A stretch of DNA of 64,000 nt, taken from the NCBI RefSeq assembly GCF_013155125.1, contig NZ_CP053564.1:6765501-6829500 (forward strand), given 5' to 3'. Below are positions 39,266 to 48,100 of this stretch, one piece after another (the stretch's first letter is position 1; the number at the start of each line of letters is the position of its first letter). The DNA comes from Pseudonocardia broussonetiae. Its GTDB lineage: Bacteria > Actinomycetota > Actinomycetes > Mycobacteriales > Pseudonocardiaceae. The notes beneath the pieces were generated by a model, which was not told the origin of the DNA, did no database searches, and worked only from the letters and a program-made list of their open reading frames with translations. A program made the position numbers and the translations under genes.

Positions 39266-40290
39266 TCATGGGGCACCTCCTGCTGCCGGGACCAGGACCG
39301 CTCGTCCGACGACCCGGCCGTCGGCGAGATCGCGGAACGCACGGGCGACGTCGTCGAGGGGGTACGGGGTCACCAGCGGGGTGACCCGGCCCTCCGCGAC
39401 CATCGCCAGCGCGTCGGCGAACGTGGACATCGGCGTCGACCCGGAGCCGGTGATCACCGCGTCCCTGCCGAGGACGAAGGCGGGATGCACGCGCAGCGGT
39501 GCGGAGCCGACCTGCCCGGTCAGCACGTAGCGGCCGCGGTCGGCGAGGGCGCGGAAAGCCTGTCGGAAGACGTCGGGATGGCCCACGTTGTCGAGGACGA
39601 CGTCCGCCCCGTGCCGCCGGTGACCTCGAGGACCGCCTGCCAGGCCCCGTCCCCGGCGACGACGTCCTCGTGCGCGCCCAGCTCGCGCAGGCCGTCGGCC
39701 TTGTCGGGATCGCCGGTCAGTGCGACCACCCGGGCACCGAGCGCGGCTCCGACCTGGACGCCGTGCAGACCCAGCCCGCCGCCCGCCCCTGTGACCAGCA
39801 CCGTCTCCCCCGGCCGCAGCCCTGCACGGGTGCGCAGCGCCTGCAGACCGGTGCCCACCGCGCACGCCACCACCGACGTGGCGACGATGTCGAGCTCCGG
39901 CGGCACGGTCAGCAGCGACGTCGCGCGGAGCACGGCGTACTCCGCGTACCCGCCGTAGGTGAAGCTGCGCTCCGGGCACCTCAGCTCGTCGCCGGACGTG
40001 CATCGGGCGCAGTGCCCGCAGGTCGCGAACTGGGCCGTGGCGACCCGGTCGCCCGGGACGACCCGGGTCACGCCGGCGCCGGTCTCGACGACGATCCCGG
40101 AGATCTCGTGGCCGAGCACGGCGGGCAGTGGGATCTCGAGCAGGCCGGCCCGGTCGGCCTGGTCGTGCCCGCAGACGCCGCAGGCGACCACCTGCACGAG
40201 CACCTCACCCGCACCCGGGCGGGGCCGGTCGACCTCGGCCAGGTCCACGGCACCGGGCCGGCCGGGGCGGTTCAGGACCGCGGCGCGCAC
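39266..40290 (-). pseudogene. Zinc alcohol dehydrogenase with a one-base frameshift
   Basis: From GTG 40290 the first 226 codons read a normal zinc dehydrogenase: CGVCGHDQADRAGLL and LGHEISGIVVE (catalytic zinc), CGHCARCTSGDELRC (structural zinc) and VTGAGGGLGLHGVQVGA (NAD). At a run of four G (C at 39607-39610) the frame breaks: the continuation GADVVLDNVGHPDVFRQAFRA is in the -1 frame and runs to 39266. One extra G gives a clean 341-residue protein. It is either a sequencing error or a recent inactivation. Confidence 0.88.
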
Positions 40291-41666
40291 GCGATCACCT
40301 TCCCCGGGTTGAGGATCCCGTGCGGGTCCAGCGCCTGCTTGATCGCGACGTGCACGGCCAGGACGGGCGCGGGCAGCTCGCGCACCAGGCCTGCGCGCTT
40401 GAGCAGGCCGATGCCGTGCTCCCCTGTCACGGTCCCGCCCAGGCCGAGCGCGGCGTCGAGGACCTCCTCGAAAGCGGTCTCGGCCCGGTGGCGCGCGTCG
40501 TCGTCGCCCGTGGGCACGACGAAGACGGGATGCAGGTTGCCGTCGCCGGCGTGGGCGACGGTGGCGATCCGGACGTCGTGGCGCCGTCCGATCTCCTCGA
40601 TCCGGGCGAGCATGTCCGGGACCGCACCGCGGGGGACGCACACGTCCTCGGTGAGCACCTGGCCGAGCCGTTCCAGGGCGGGGTGGGCGAGCTTGCGGGC
40701 GGAGAAGAGGGCCTCGGCCTCCTCGTCGTCGGTCGAGGAGGCCGCCCAGGTGGCGCCCGCCCCGGTGAAGCAGGCCAGGAGCTCCTCCGCCTCCCGCTCA
40801 CCGGCGTCACCGGGGGCGTCGGTCCGGCCGAGGAGAACGGCGTCGGCCTCGGCCGACAGGCCCATGTGCTTCCACGCGTCGACCGCGACCAGGGCGTGCC
40901 GGTCGATCAGCTCCAGCGCGGACGGGGTGAGCCCCGCCTCGGCCACGGCGGCGACGGCACGGCCTGCCGCGGCCAGGGACGGGAAGTACCCGGCGACCGT
41001 GCGCTCGGGGTCTCGGGCCGGCCGCAGCCGCACGGTGACCTCGGTGATCACGCCGAGGGTGCCTTCGGACCCGACGAGCAGCCCGGTCAGGTCGTACCCC
41101 GCGACGCCCTTGGCGGTCCGCCGCCCGATCCGGACCAGTTCGCCGGTGCCCGTCACCAGCTGCAGACCGAGGACGTAGTCCCGGGTCACTCCGTACTTCA
41201 CGCAGCAGAGGCCGCCCGCGTTGGTCGCGACGTTGCCCCCGATGGTCGACCACGGCGCGCTGGCCGGGTCCGGTGGGTACCAGAGGCCCCGCTCGGCGCA
41301 GGCCGCGCGCAGGGCGTCGTTGACGACGCCCGGTTCGACGACGGCGAGCCGCTCGACGGCGTCGATCTCCCGGATCGCGGTCATGTGCTCGGTGCTGAGC
41401 ACCACGCAGCCCTCGACCGCGTTCGCGCCGCCGGACAGTCCGGTCCCCGCCCCGCGCGGCACGACCGGGACGTGATGACGCAGGCAGGCCTGCACGACCT
41501 GCTGCACCTCCACCGCGGTCCGCGGCCGCACCACGCAGACCGGGCGGCCGGCCTCGGCCCGCGGCGCCTCGTCGCGGCGGTAGGGCGCCACGACGTCGGG
41601 ATCGACGAGCACCCGTCCCTGCGGCAGCTCCGCGCGCAGGTCGTCGACGACGGTGGCGGTCAGCAC
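40272..41666 (-). CDS. FAD-linked oxidase (GlcD/D-2-hydroxyacid dehydrogenase type)
   Basis: 464 residues. FAD_binding_4 motif VPRGAGTGLSGGANAVEG (about 77-94), TIGGNVATNAGGLCCVKYGVTRDYVLGLQ and the C-terminal FAD-oxidase_C signature HAGDGNLHP...GGTVTGEHGIGLLKR. It oxidises a 2-hydroxyacid (glycolate, lactate or 2-hydroxyglutarate type) to the 2-oxoacid. The GTG at 41666 overlaps the LLM gene stop; its end overlaps the alcohol dehydrogenase by 19 bp. Confidence 0.93.
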   Translation of the reverse strand: MLTATVVDDLRAELPQGRVLVDPDVVAPYRRDEAPRAEAGRPVCVVRPRTAVEVQQVVQACLRHHVPVVPRGAGTGLSGGANAVEGCVVLSTEHMTAIREIDAVERLAVVEPGVVNDALRAACAERGLWYPPDPASAPWSTIGGNVATNAGGLCCVKYGVTRDYVLGLQLVTGTGELVRIGRRTAKGVAGYDLTGLLVGSEGTLGVITEVTVRLRPARDPERTVAGYFPSLAAAGRAVAAVAEAGLTPSALELIDRHALVAVDAWKHMGLSAEADAVLLGRTDAPGDAGEREAEELLACFTGAGATWAASSTDDEEAEALFSARKLAHPALERLGQVLTEDVCVPRGAVPDMLARIEEIGRRHDVRIATVAHAGDGNLHPVFVVPTGDDDARHRAETAFEEVLDAALGLGGTVTGEHGIGLLKRAGLVRELPAPVLAVHVAIKQALDPHGILNPGKVIACAPRS

Positions 41667-42610
41667 GGCTCCCCCGTCGTCACCGGCGCGCGGAACCGCG
41701 TGTCCGGCAGGCCGGTGCGGAGCGGGGCGAGGTGCCGCAGCGCGGCGAGGATCTCCGCGGGCCCGGCCGCGGCGTCCACGAGCGGGTGCACCGCGACGTG
41801 ATCGGCTCCGGCGTCGAGGTGGGCGCGCAGCCGCTCGGCCACGGCGTCCGGGTCGCCGTGCGCGACGAGGTCGTCGACGAGCCGGTCGCTGCCGGAACCC
41901 GCGAGGTCGGCCTCGTCGTAGCCGAGGGCCGCCAGGTGGGCGCGGTAGTTGTGCAGCCGCAGGCGGGTGGCGACGTGCGCCCGGGCGGTCCCGCGGGCCC
42001 GGTCGGGATCGGTGCCGACGACGACGGCCTGTTCGGGGGCGAGGAAGGCCGCCGGTCCGATCCGTTCGCGCACCGCCGCGGTGTGTGACGGCGGGACGAA
42101 GAAGGTGTGCACACCCGCGGCGCGGTCCCGGCCGAGCTCCTGCATGCGCGGCCGGAGCGCGGCGAGCACCCGTGGCACGGGCCGAGCGGACAGCGGGCCG
42201 CGGTAGGGCTTGGTGTCGAGCACGTCGAGGTACTCGCGCAGCGCCGTGAGCGGACGGTCGTGGCCCTGTCCCCGCCCCGCCTCGGCGTGGCTCGCACCCA
42301 GACCGAGCACGAAGCGGCCGGGGTGGGCCTCGCCGAGGGTCTGCGCGGCGCAGTCGGTGGCGATGGCGTCCCGACCCCAGATCGTGGCGATGCCGGTGGC
42401 CACGACCAACCGCTCGGTCCCGGCGAGCAGCAGCCCGGCATGGGTGAAGACCTCCTTGTGGGCGGGCGACTCCCCGATCCACAGCGCGCCGTAGCCCATG
42501 CTCTCGATCTCCGCGGCGATCCGGCGGGCGTCGGTGGCGGGGAGTTCGGCCAGGGCCGCGAGCCAGACCCCGACGGGTCCGACCCGCGCGGCCAGCTCCC
42601 GGCCGCTCAC
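41660..42610 (-). CDS. LLM-class (luciferase-like) oxidoreductase, F420-type
   Basis: 316 residues. Begins GPVGVWLAALAELPATDARRIAAEIESMGYGALWIGES, continues with FVLGLGASH and ends with ADHVAVHPL, the layout of the TIGR03620-like F420-dependent luciferase-like group. It may hydroxylate, cleave or dehydrogenate with reduced F420 or FMN. GTG 42610 overlaps the DUF35 stop by four bases. Confidence 0.88.
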   Translation of the reverse strand: MSGRELAARVGPVGVWLAALAELPATDARRIAAEIESMGYGALWIGESPAHKEVFTHAGLLLAGTERLVVATGIATIWGRDAIATDCAAQTLGEAHPGRFVLGLGASHAEAGRGQGHDRPLTALREYLDVLDTKPYRGPLSARPVPRVLAALRPRMQELGRDRAAGVHTFFVPPSHTAAVRERIGPAAFLAPEQAVVVGTDPDRARGTARAHVATRLRLHNYRAHLAALGYDEADLAGSGSDRLVDDLVAHGDPDAVAERLRAHLDAGADHVAVHPLVDAAAGPAEILAALRHLAPLRTGLPDTRFRAPVTTGEPC

Positions 42611-43005
42611 GTCGTCACCGGACCGAACTCGGGCAGGACCACCCCGTCGTCGACCGCGCGGAACGACACCGCGACCGGGCCGCCGATCTCCGGGTCGGTC
42701 CCGCCCGCCCAGGTCGTGGTCAGCCGGGGCCCGCTGTCGAGATCGACCTGGACCACGGTGTAGGGGACGACGTCGCCCGTGAAGTACTGCTTGTGGAAGC
42801 GGACCCAGGCGTTGACGGTCCCGGTGCCGCGGTCGGTGACCCATCCGAGGTCGCGGCCGAAGTCGCGCGGGCAGACCGGCCCGGGTGGCCAGAACTCCTG
42901 CCCGCAGGTGTGGCAGACGGGGATGCGGAGCTCACCGCGGACGGCTCCGTCCAGGTGCTCGCGGTCCTCGGGGTGGCGCAGGGGCAGGGGGCGTGCAGTG
43001 CTCAT
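42607..43005 (-). CDS. Zn-ribbon OB-fold protein (DUF35)
   Basis: 132 residues. An N-terminal zinc ribbon with CHTCGQ and CPRD at about 31-48 and an OB-fold (TGTVNAWVRFHKQYF, YTVVQVDLDSGPRLTTTW). DUF35 proteins bind thiolase-fold partners; with lipid-transfer-type thiolases they form retro-aldolases of steroid side chains. The start ATG 43005 is two bases from the thiolase stop, supporting a complex. Confidence 0.9.
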   Translation of the reverse strand: MSTARPLPLRHPEDREHLDGAVRGELRIPVCHTCGQEFWPPGPVCPRDFGRDLGWVTDRGTGTVNAWVRFHKQYFTGDVVPYTVVQVDLDSGPRLTTTWAGGTDPEIGGPVAVSFRAVDDGVVLPEFGPVTT

Positions 43006-43007
43006 GA

Positions 43008-44186
43008 TCACCGGTCCCGGGTCAGGATGACGGAGTCGCCGAACGGCGTCGCCCACTGGACGACCTCGCAGTCCGCGACCTGACGGTCTCCGGCTCCACC
43101 GCGCAGCTGGCGGACGGCCTCGACCAGGTGCCCCCACCCGCAGAGGTGCGCCTCGGCGAGCAGCCCGCCCGCGGTGTTCACCGGCAGCTCGCCGTCGACC
43201 TCGATGCGGCCGTCCTGGATCCACCGCAGCGCCTCGCCCTCGCCGGTGAACCCGAAGCGCTCCAGCACGAACAGCACGTTCGGGGAGAAGGCGTCGTAGA
43301 GGGTCAGCACGTCGACGTCCTGCGGGCCGACCCCCGCCATCCCGTAGACGGGGTTGTCGGCGGGGGTGACCGGGCGGCGCTGGTCGCCCTGCGTGAACAC
43401 GCCGAGGCCGGGCGGGGCGAAGATGAACTCGTCGTGCCCCGCGCGCAGGCCCTGCATCCCGCCGACGACCACGGCGGGCTTCCCGAGGTCCCGGGCCCGC
43501 TCCACGGTGGTCACGAGGAGGGCGCCACCGCCGTCGGACAGCAGCGCGAAGTCCGGACGGCGCAGCGGCTCGACGACGTAGGGCGCTGCCCGGTAGTCCG
43601 CGAGCTCCAGCGGCGTGCTGAGCTGGGCGTTCGGGTTGAGTCGGGCGTGCCGGCGGGCCGCGAGCGGCACGGCCGCGATCAGCTCCGGATCCTCGCCGTA
43701 GCGGGCGCAGTACCTGCTGAACGCCATCGCCGCACCCGCGCCCGGCGCCGTCATCCCGTAGTGCGGGAGCTCGCCGTGTGATCCGCCGCCCTGGCGCGTG
43801 CCTTCGAGGTCGCCGGCGCCGCCGACGAGTCCGATGCCGGAGAACGACACGCCGGCCACGCAGGCGGCGACCTCGCTGGTGCCCAGGGCGACGGCCTGCA
43901 CGGCCGCCTGCAGCGCGGGCCCGACGAACCGGCCGTGGGTCCAGGTCTGCACCGCGGAGCGGATCCGCAGGCCGAAGGCCTCGGCCATCCGGTCGTAGTC
44001 GACGGCCAGCGGGAAGCCGACGTTCGTGTAGAGCCCGTCGACGGCGTCGCGGTGCAGGCCCGCGTCGTCGAGGGCCAGGCGCAGTGCCTCGGCGGCCAGG
44101 TCCAGCGCGCTGCGTGGTGAGACGCGGCAGAGCTCGGTGATCCCGACGCCGACGACGGCGACCTGCCGGGTTGGTCCGAGTGGCAT
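43008..44186 (-). CDS. Thiolase-fold protein (lipid-transfer/SCP-x, Ltp2-like)
   Basis: 392 residues. VAVVGVGITE start, PVNTAGGLLAEAHLCGWGHLVEAVRQLRGGAGDRQV C-terminal signature (split at about 335-370). At the position where thiolases carry the nucleophilic Cys before the buried helix the sequence reads THGRFVGPALQAAVQAVALG, with no Cys. This is the pattern of thiolase-like retro-aldolases working with DUF35 partners rather than of CoA-dependent thiolases. It may cleave a beta-hydroxyacyl-CoA. Confidence 0.85.
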   Translation of the reverse strand: MPLGPTRQVAVVGVGITELCRVSPRSALDLAAEALRLALDDAGLHRDAVDGLYTNVGFPLAVDYDRMAEAFGLRIRSAVQTWTHGRFVGPALQAAVQAVALGTSEVAACVAGVSFSGIGLVGGAGDLEGTRQGGGSHGELPHYGMTAPGAGAAMAFSRYCARYGEDPELIAAVPLAARRHARLNPNAQLSTPLELADYRAAPYVVEPLRRPDFALLSDGGGALLVTTVERARDLGKPAVVVGGMQGLRAGHDEFIFAPPGLGVFTQGDQRRPVTPADNPVYGMAGVGPQDVDVLTLYDAFSPNVLFVLERFGFTGEGEALRWIQDGRIEVDGELPVNTAGGLLAEAHLCGWGHLVEAVRQLRGGAGDRQVADCEVVQWATPFGDSVILTRDR

Positions 44187-44198
44187 GGGTTCCCCCTC

Positions 44199-45164
44199 CT
44201 AGAGGACGGCGTGGGCGTTGGCCGGGCTGCCGACGCCGCGCGGTAGCGGGAGGACCCCGGAGACCAGCAGGAACTCGTGGCCGCCGCGCTCGGCGCAGGC
44301 GTCGGCGAGCCGGCGCAGGTGCCACAGCTCACCGAGCGGCATGCCCTGCAGCGGGATCAGCCGCCGGTGCAGGAAGCCCTTGGCCCGGTCGATCGGGAAG
44401 ACCTCGACCCCGGGGTTGTCCACGGCGACCGCGGCGAACTCGTGGTCCCAGAGGTGGCGCGCCATGTCCTTCGTGGACTCGAGGCCGGGGCAGGCGAAGC
44501 CGGCGCCGATGCTGCCGCGCATCCGGGCGCGTTCGGCGGCGGGCAGTTCCCGGTACCACTCGGTCCAGCCGGTGCGGACCACGAGGACGTCCCCCGACTC
44601 GAACGTCGTGCCCTGGGCCCTGGCGACCTCGTCCAGCACCGTCGTGGTGATCTCGACGGGCAGGTCGCAGCGCAGCGGGGTGCCACGGGCGGCGAGGTGA
44701 CCGGCCACGTCGAGCAGCACACCGCGGCCGCCCAGTCCGTGTGCCGCCCACCGGTCGATGCCGAGCACGTCGGTGTCGGTCAGGTCCTGTTCGGACCGGC
44801 CGCCCCAGTAGCCGTGCCGGCCGGCCCTGATGTGGCGCAGGCCGTCCCACTGCGAGGAACCCTGGAGGTAGAAGCCGTCGAGCCGGTCGTCGTGCCCGGC
44901 GCCGGTGTCGTCGACGACGTGGGTGTAGCAGGTGCGCTCGTCGAACAGACCGGGGTCGGGCTCGTCGAGCGGCAGGGTCAGCTGGACCATCTCGCCCGTG
45001 CGGACCGTGCGGGCGGCGGCGAGCCGCTGCTCCGGGCCGATGAGGTTCACCGTTCCGAGCTCGTCGTCGCGCCCCCAGACGTCCCAGGCGTGGCGCTCGT
45101 CCCGGTCCGGCAGGGTGGGCAGGTCGGCGAAGGCGGGGGTGCGCCGGGTGCGGACGGCGTTCAT
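44199..45164 (-). CDS. Cyclase-family protein (kynurenine formamidase-like)
   Basis: 321 residues. The cyclase/kynurenine-formamidase metal motif is visible as SSQWDGLRHIRAGRHGYWGG (H in place of the usual HxxxH context) with later DVLVVRTGWTEWY, VAVDNPGVEVFP and HRRLIPLQGMPLGELWHLRRL. Members hydrolyse cyclic amides or lactones or remove N-formyl groups. ATG 45164 overlaps the ligase stop. It probably opens a ring in the degraded compound. Confidence 0.88.
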   Translation of the reverse strand: MNAVRTRRTPAFADLPTLPDRDERHAWDVWGRDDELGTVNLIGPEQRLAAARTVRTGEMVQLTLPLDEPDPGLFDERTCYTHVVDDTGAGHDDRLDGFYLQGSSQWDGLRHIRAGRHGYWGGRSEQDLTDTDVLGIDRWAAHGLGGRGVLLDVAGHLAARGTPLRCDLPVEITTTVLDEVARAQGTTFESGDVLVVRTGWTEWYRELPAAERARMRGSIGAGFACPGLESTKDMARHLWDHEFAAVAVDNPGVEVFPIDRAKGFLHRRLIPLQGMPLGELWHLRRLADACAERGGHEFLLVSGVLPLPRGVGSPANAHAVL

Positions 45165-46729
45165 CGACCGGCCTCGACCTGGAGGCGCAGCTTGAGCTTG
45201 GACACCTTCCCGGTGTCCGTCTGCGGCACCGCGGCCGAGTCCATCAACAGGAACCGGGACGGGACCTTGTAGCTCGCCACCCGGGAACGGACGTACTCGG
45301 TCAGCCGCACCGGCAGGTCGGCCGCCGCACCGGGCTCCGGGACGACGACCCCGACCATCTCCTGGTCCCCACCCGGAACCTCCAGCCCGATGACGTAGAC
45401 CTGGCTGACCTCCTCGTGGGCGGACACGATCCCCTCGATCTCCATCGGCGCCACGTTGATGCCCTTGACCTTGAGCATCTCCTTCCAGCGACCGGCGAAG
45501 ACGAGGTTGCCGTGCTCGTCGAACAGGCCGAGGTCGCCGGTGCGGAACCAGCCGTCCGCGGCGCGGGTGCCCGCGTTCAGCTCGTCGCCCCCGAGGTAGC
45601 CGTCGATCACGCAGCCCCGGATCTCGATCTCGCCGCGCACCCCGGGCGGGCACACGCGCCCGTCGGGATCGACGACGCGGACCTCCTGGGTCGGGAGGAC
45701 CTGTCCCTGGCTGTGCAGGCGGGCCCCGACGGGATCGTGGGCGTCGTTCATCGTCGCGAAGCCGTACGACTCGGTCATCCCGTAGGCGCTGCAGCCCTCG
45801 ACCAGGTGCAGCAGCTCGATCTGCTGCTGCTTGTCCTCCGCGGTGAACCCGATCGGACCGGTGCGGACGAGGGACAGATCGCGGGTCGCGAGGCTGGGCG
45901 CATCGAGGAGCGCGCGCATCGCGGTCGGCATCGCGTAGAGGACCGTGCACCGCTCGCGCTCGATCATCTCCAGACCCGCGTCGCCGTCGACCTTCTCCTG
46001 CAGGCACAGCGCGGCCCCGTGGGTCAGCGCGACCGGCAGCGCGTTGCACGCACCGAAGCCGAAGAACAGCGGCATCGCGAACCAGATCCGGTCCCCGGGC
46101 CGCAGGTGCATGCGGTCCCCCATCGCGCGGCCGTTGCGCAGGAGCTTGCCGTGCTGCATCGGCACCGGCTTGGGCAGCGCGGTGCTGCCGCTGGTGTAGA
46201 GGATCAGCGCGAGGTCGTCCGCGGTGGGCAGGGCCTGCGGGGCAGGTGCCGCGGTCAGCGGGAACGGGCCGTCGACGGGCCACAGCACGGCGCCGCGGTA
46301 ACCGGTCCGCTCGGGATCGAGGATCCCGCCGTGTCCGGCGGCCTCGAGCTCGGCGAGGACGTCCTTGCCGAAGACCGTCGCCTGCGCGATGACGATCCCC
46401 AGGTCCGCGGTGCGGATCAGGTGGGCGAGTTCGGCGGAGCGGTACCAGGTGTTGATCGGCACGGCGACCAGGCCGGCCCGCTGGGCACCCAGCACCCCGA
46501 CGAGCCAGCGCAGGCTGTTGGGCAGCAGGATCCCGACCCGCTCCCCCGGCGCGAGTCCGGCGGCGACCAGAGCGCCGGCGACCTCGTCGACCCGGGAGGC
46601 CAGCTCGGCGAACGACACCCTCCCGTCGGGGGCCACCACTGCGTCGTCGTCGGGGAACCGGGCCGCGAGGTCCGCGAGCGCGGCCGGGAAGGTGTCGGCA
46701 TCGGTGGTGGTGTCCGGGATCGCGGTCAT
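45161..46729 (-). CDS. Acyl-CoA synthetase (AMP-binding)
   Basis: 522 residues. A3 motif LILYTSGSTALPKPVPM (about 176-192), A5 YGMTESYGFA, hinge FAGRWKEMLKVKGINVAPMEIEG and C-terminal Lys in TDTGKVSKLKLR. TSGSTxxPK is a variant of the usual TSGTTGxPK. It activates the imported acid. Starts at ATG 46729, 56 bp after the MmgE/PrpD stop. Confidence 0.93.
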   Translation of the reverse strand: MTAIPDTTTDADTFPAALADLAARFPDDDAVVAPDGRVSFAELASRVDEVAGALVAAGLAPGERVGILLPNSLRWLVGVLGAQRAGLVAVPINTWYRSAELAHLIRTADLGIVIAQATVFGKDVLAELEAAGHGGILDPERTGYRGAVLWPVDGPFPLTAAPAPQALPTADDLALILYTSGSTALPKPVPMQHGKLLRNGRAMGDRMHLRPGDRIWFAMPLFFGFGACNALPVALTHGAALCLQEKVDGDAGLEMIERERCTVLYAMPTAMRALLDAPSLATRDLSLVRTGPIGFTAEDKQQQIELLHLVEGCSAYGMTESYGFATMNDAHDPVGARLHSQGQVLPTQEVRVVDPDGRVCPPGVRGEIEIRGCVIDGYLGGDELNAGTRAADGWFRTGDLGLFDEHGNLVFAGRWKEMLKVKGINVAPMEIEGIVSAHEEVSQVYVIGLEVPGGDQEMVGVVVPEPGAAADLPVRLTEYVRSRVASYKVPSRFLLMDSAAVPQTDTGKVSKLKLRLQVEAGR

Positions 46730-46785
46730 CGCGCTCCCCTTCCGTGGTTCGAGTCGTCTGTGGAGTCGAGCGAAGGCGTGGTGCG

Positions 46786-48099
46786 TCAGAGGACGGCGGT
46801 GAGCTCTCGCGCGGTCCAGTCGTCGGTGCAGGTCAGCAGGCCGACGACCTCGTCGCAGGTGAGGAGGTCGGCGGCGAGGGCCCGGAACTTGTCCGGAACG
46901 CCGGCCGGCGGGAGGTCCACCTGCTCTCCGCTCGCGACCGAGAGCACCTCTCCGGTGTCGAGCACGAGCTCCACCCGGGAGCCGAGCCGAGCGGGCAGGT
47001 CGCGGTCGTGGTCCGGGTCCACCACGACGCGGCTCCGTCCGGCCAGTGCCGCCAGCCGACCGTCGACCACGCCGCCGTACCGACCGGGTTCGAGACGTCC
47101 GTCGAGGAGGGCGGCGGCGACGGCGAACTGCAGGCTCATCTGCCGGGCGATCGGCGTGTCGAACCGGGTCGGGTTGTCGCAGCCCGGGTAGGTCGCCGCC
47201 GCGTTCGAGGTGTGGATCGCCACCTCGGCGACCGCACCGGCATCGATGCCGAGGGCGTGCGCCCGCACCGCGGCGTCGATGGCCGCCTGGGTGAAGGCGC
47301 ACGAGGCGTGGGCCTTGAAGAACGACTCCTCGATCGCGAGCCGGTCGACCGTGACGGCGGGCCCGACGACCCCGTCCTCCTTCCCCCCGAACGCCCGGCG
47401 CAGGCCGAAGAGCCCCTCGATCGCACTCGCCGCACCGCGTGCCCCGGCTCGGGCCAGGAGGGCTGCGACGACGCCCGCCCGGGCCGCCGTCGCGGGTTGG
47501 AAGTAGACCTCGGTCGTCCCCGCGGGGGCCCACTCGCACGTGCCGGCGGCGCTGTTCGCGGCGAGGGCCAGAGCGTGGACCGTCGTCGGTTCGTCGAGGC
47601 CGAGCAGGTGCGCGGCGGCCGCCGCCGCCCCGAACGGACCGAAGACGCCGGTCGCGCGCCAACCGCCGGCGACGAACCCTGCGGTCAGGGTCGACGCCGC
47701 CACCTGGGCGAGCGTCTCGTAGCCGAGCACGACGGCGTGCAGGACGTCCTCCCGCGAGGCCCCGACGGCCTCGCCGACCCCGAGCGCGACCGGCACCACG
47801 ACCGTGCCCGGGTGCACCCGGCTCGCGGCGTGCGTGTCCTCCGCGAGCAGCGAGTGAGCCGACACGGAGTTGACGAAGACCGCGTCGGCGAGCCCGGACC
47901 GCTGCCCGTCGGTCGCCCACAGGGTCGCGGCGCTCCCGCCGTCCGTGACGGCGCGGGCCTGGGCGACCCAGGGTGTGCGGCGGCCCCCGTGGGCACAGGC
48001 GAGCGCGTCGAGGACGCACAGTCCCGCCCGTTGCAGGTGGGCCTCGGTCAGCTGCGGCGGGAGGGCCGCGAGCTGCCCGGCGAGATCGTCGAGGTGCAC
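46786..48099 (-). CDS. MmgE/PrpD-family protein
   Basis: 437 residues. LCVLDALACAHGGRRTPW, the family's SVSAHSLLAEDTHAASRVHPGTVVVPVAL (a degenerate H..D.DD segment), GATGVFGPFGAAAAAA-like region and FKAHASCAFTQAAIDA. Members are 2-methylcitrate or other tricarboxylate dehydratases/isomerases. With the 2-methylfumaryl-CoA-like transferase this hints at a branched C4-C7 di- or tricarboxylate intermediate. GTG 48099 follows the transporter stop by one base. Confidence 0.9.
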   Translation of the reverse strand: MHLDDLAGQLAALPPQLTEAHLQRAGLCVLDALACAHGGRRTPWVAQARAVTDGGSAATLWATDGQRSGLADAVFVNSVSAHSLLAEDTHAASRVHPGTVVVPVALGVGEAVGASREDVLHAVVLGYETLAQVAASTLTAGFVAGGWRATGVFGPFGAAAAAAHLLGLDEPTTVHALALAANSAAGTCEWAPAGTTEVYFQPATAARAGVVAALLARAGARGAASAIEGLFGLRRAFGGKEDGVVGPAVTVDRLAIEESFFKAHASCAFTQAAIDAAVRAHALGIDAGAVAEVAIHTSNAAATYPGCDNPTRFDTPIARQMSLQFAVAAALLDGRLEPGRYGGVVDGRLAALAGRSRVVVDPDHDRDLPARLGSRVELVLDTGEVLSVASGEQVDLPPAGVPDKFRALAADLLTCDEVVGLLTCTDDWTARELTAVL

Positions 48100-48100
48100 C

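Noticed and set aside
43008..44186. Ordinary acetyl-CoA acetyltransferase
   Set aside because: The nucleophilic Cys is absent and the protein is adjacent to DUF35, as in thiolase-like aldolases.
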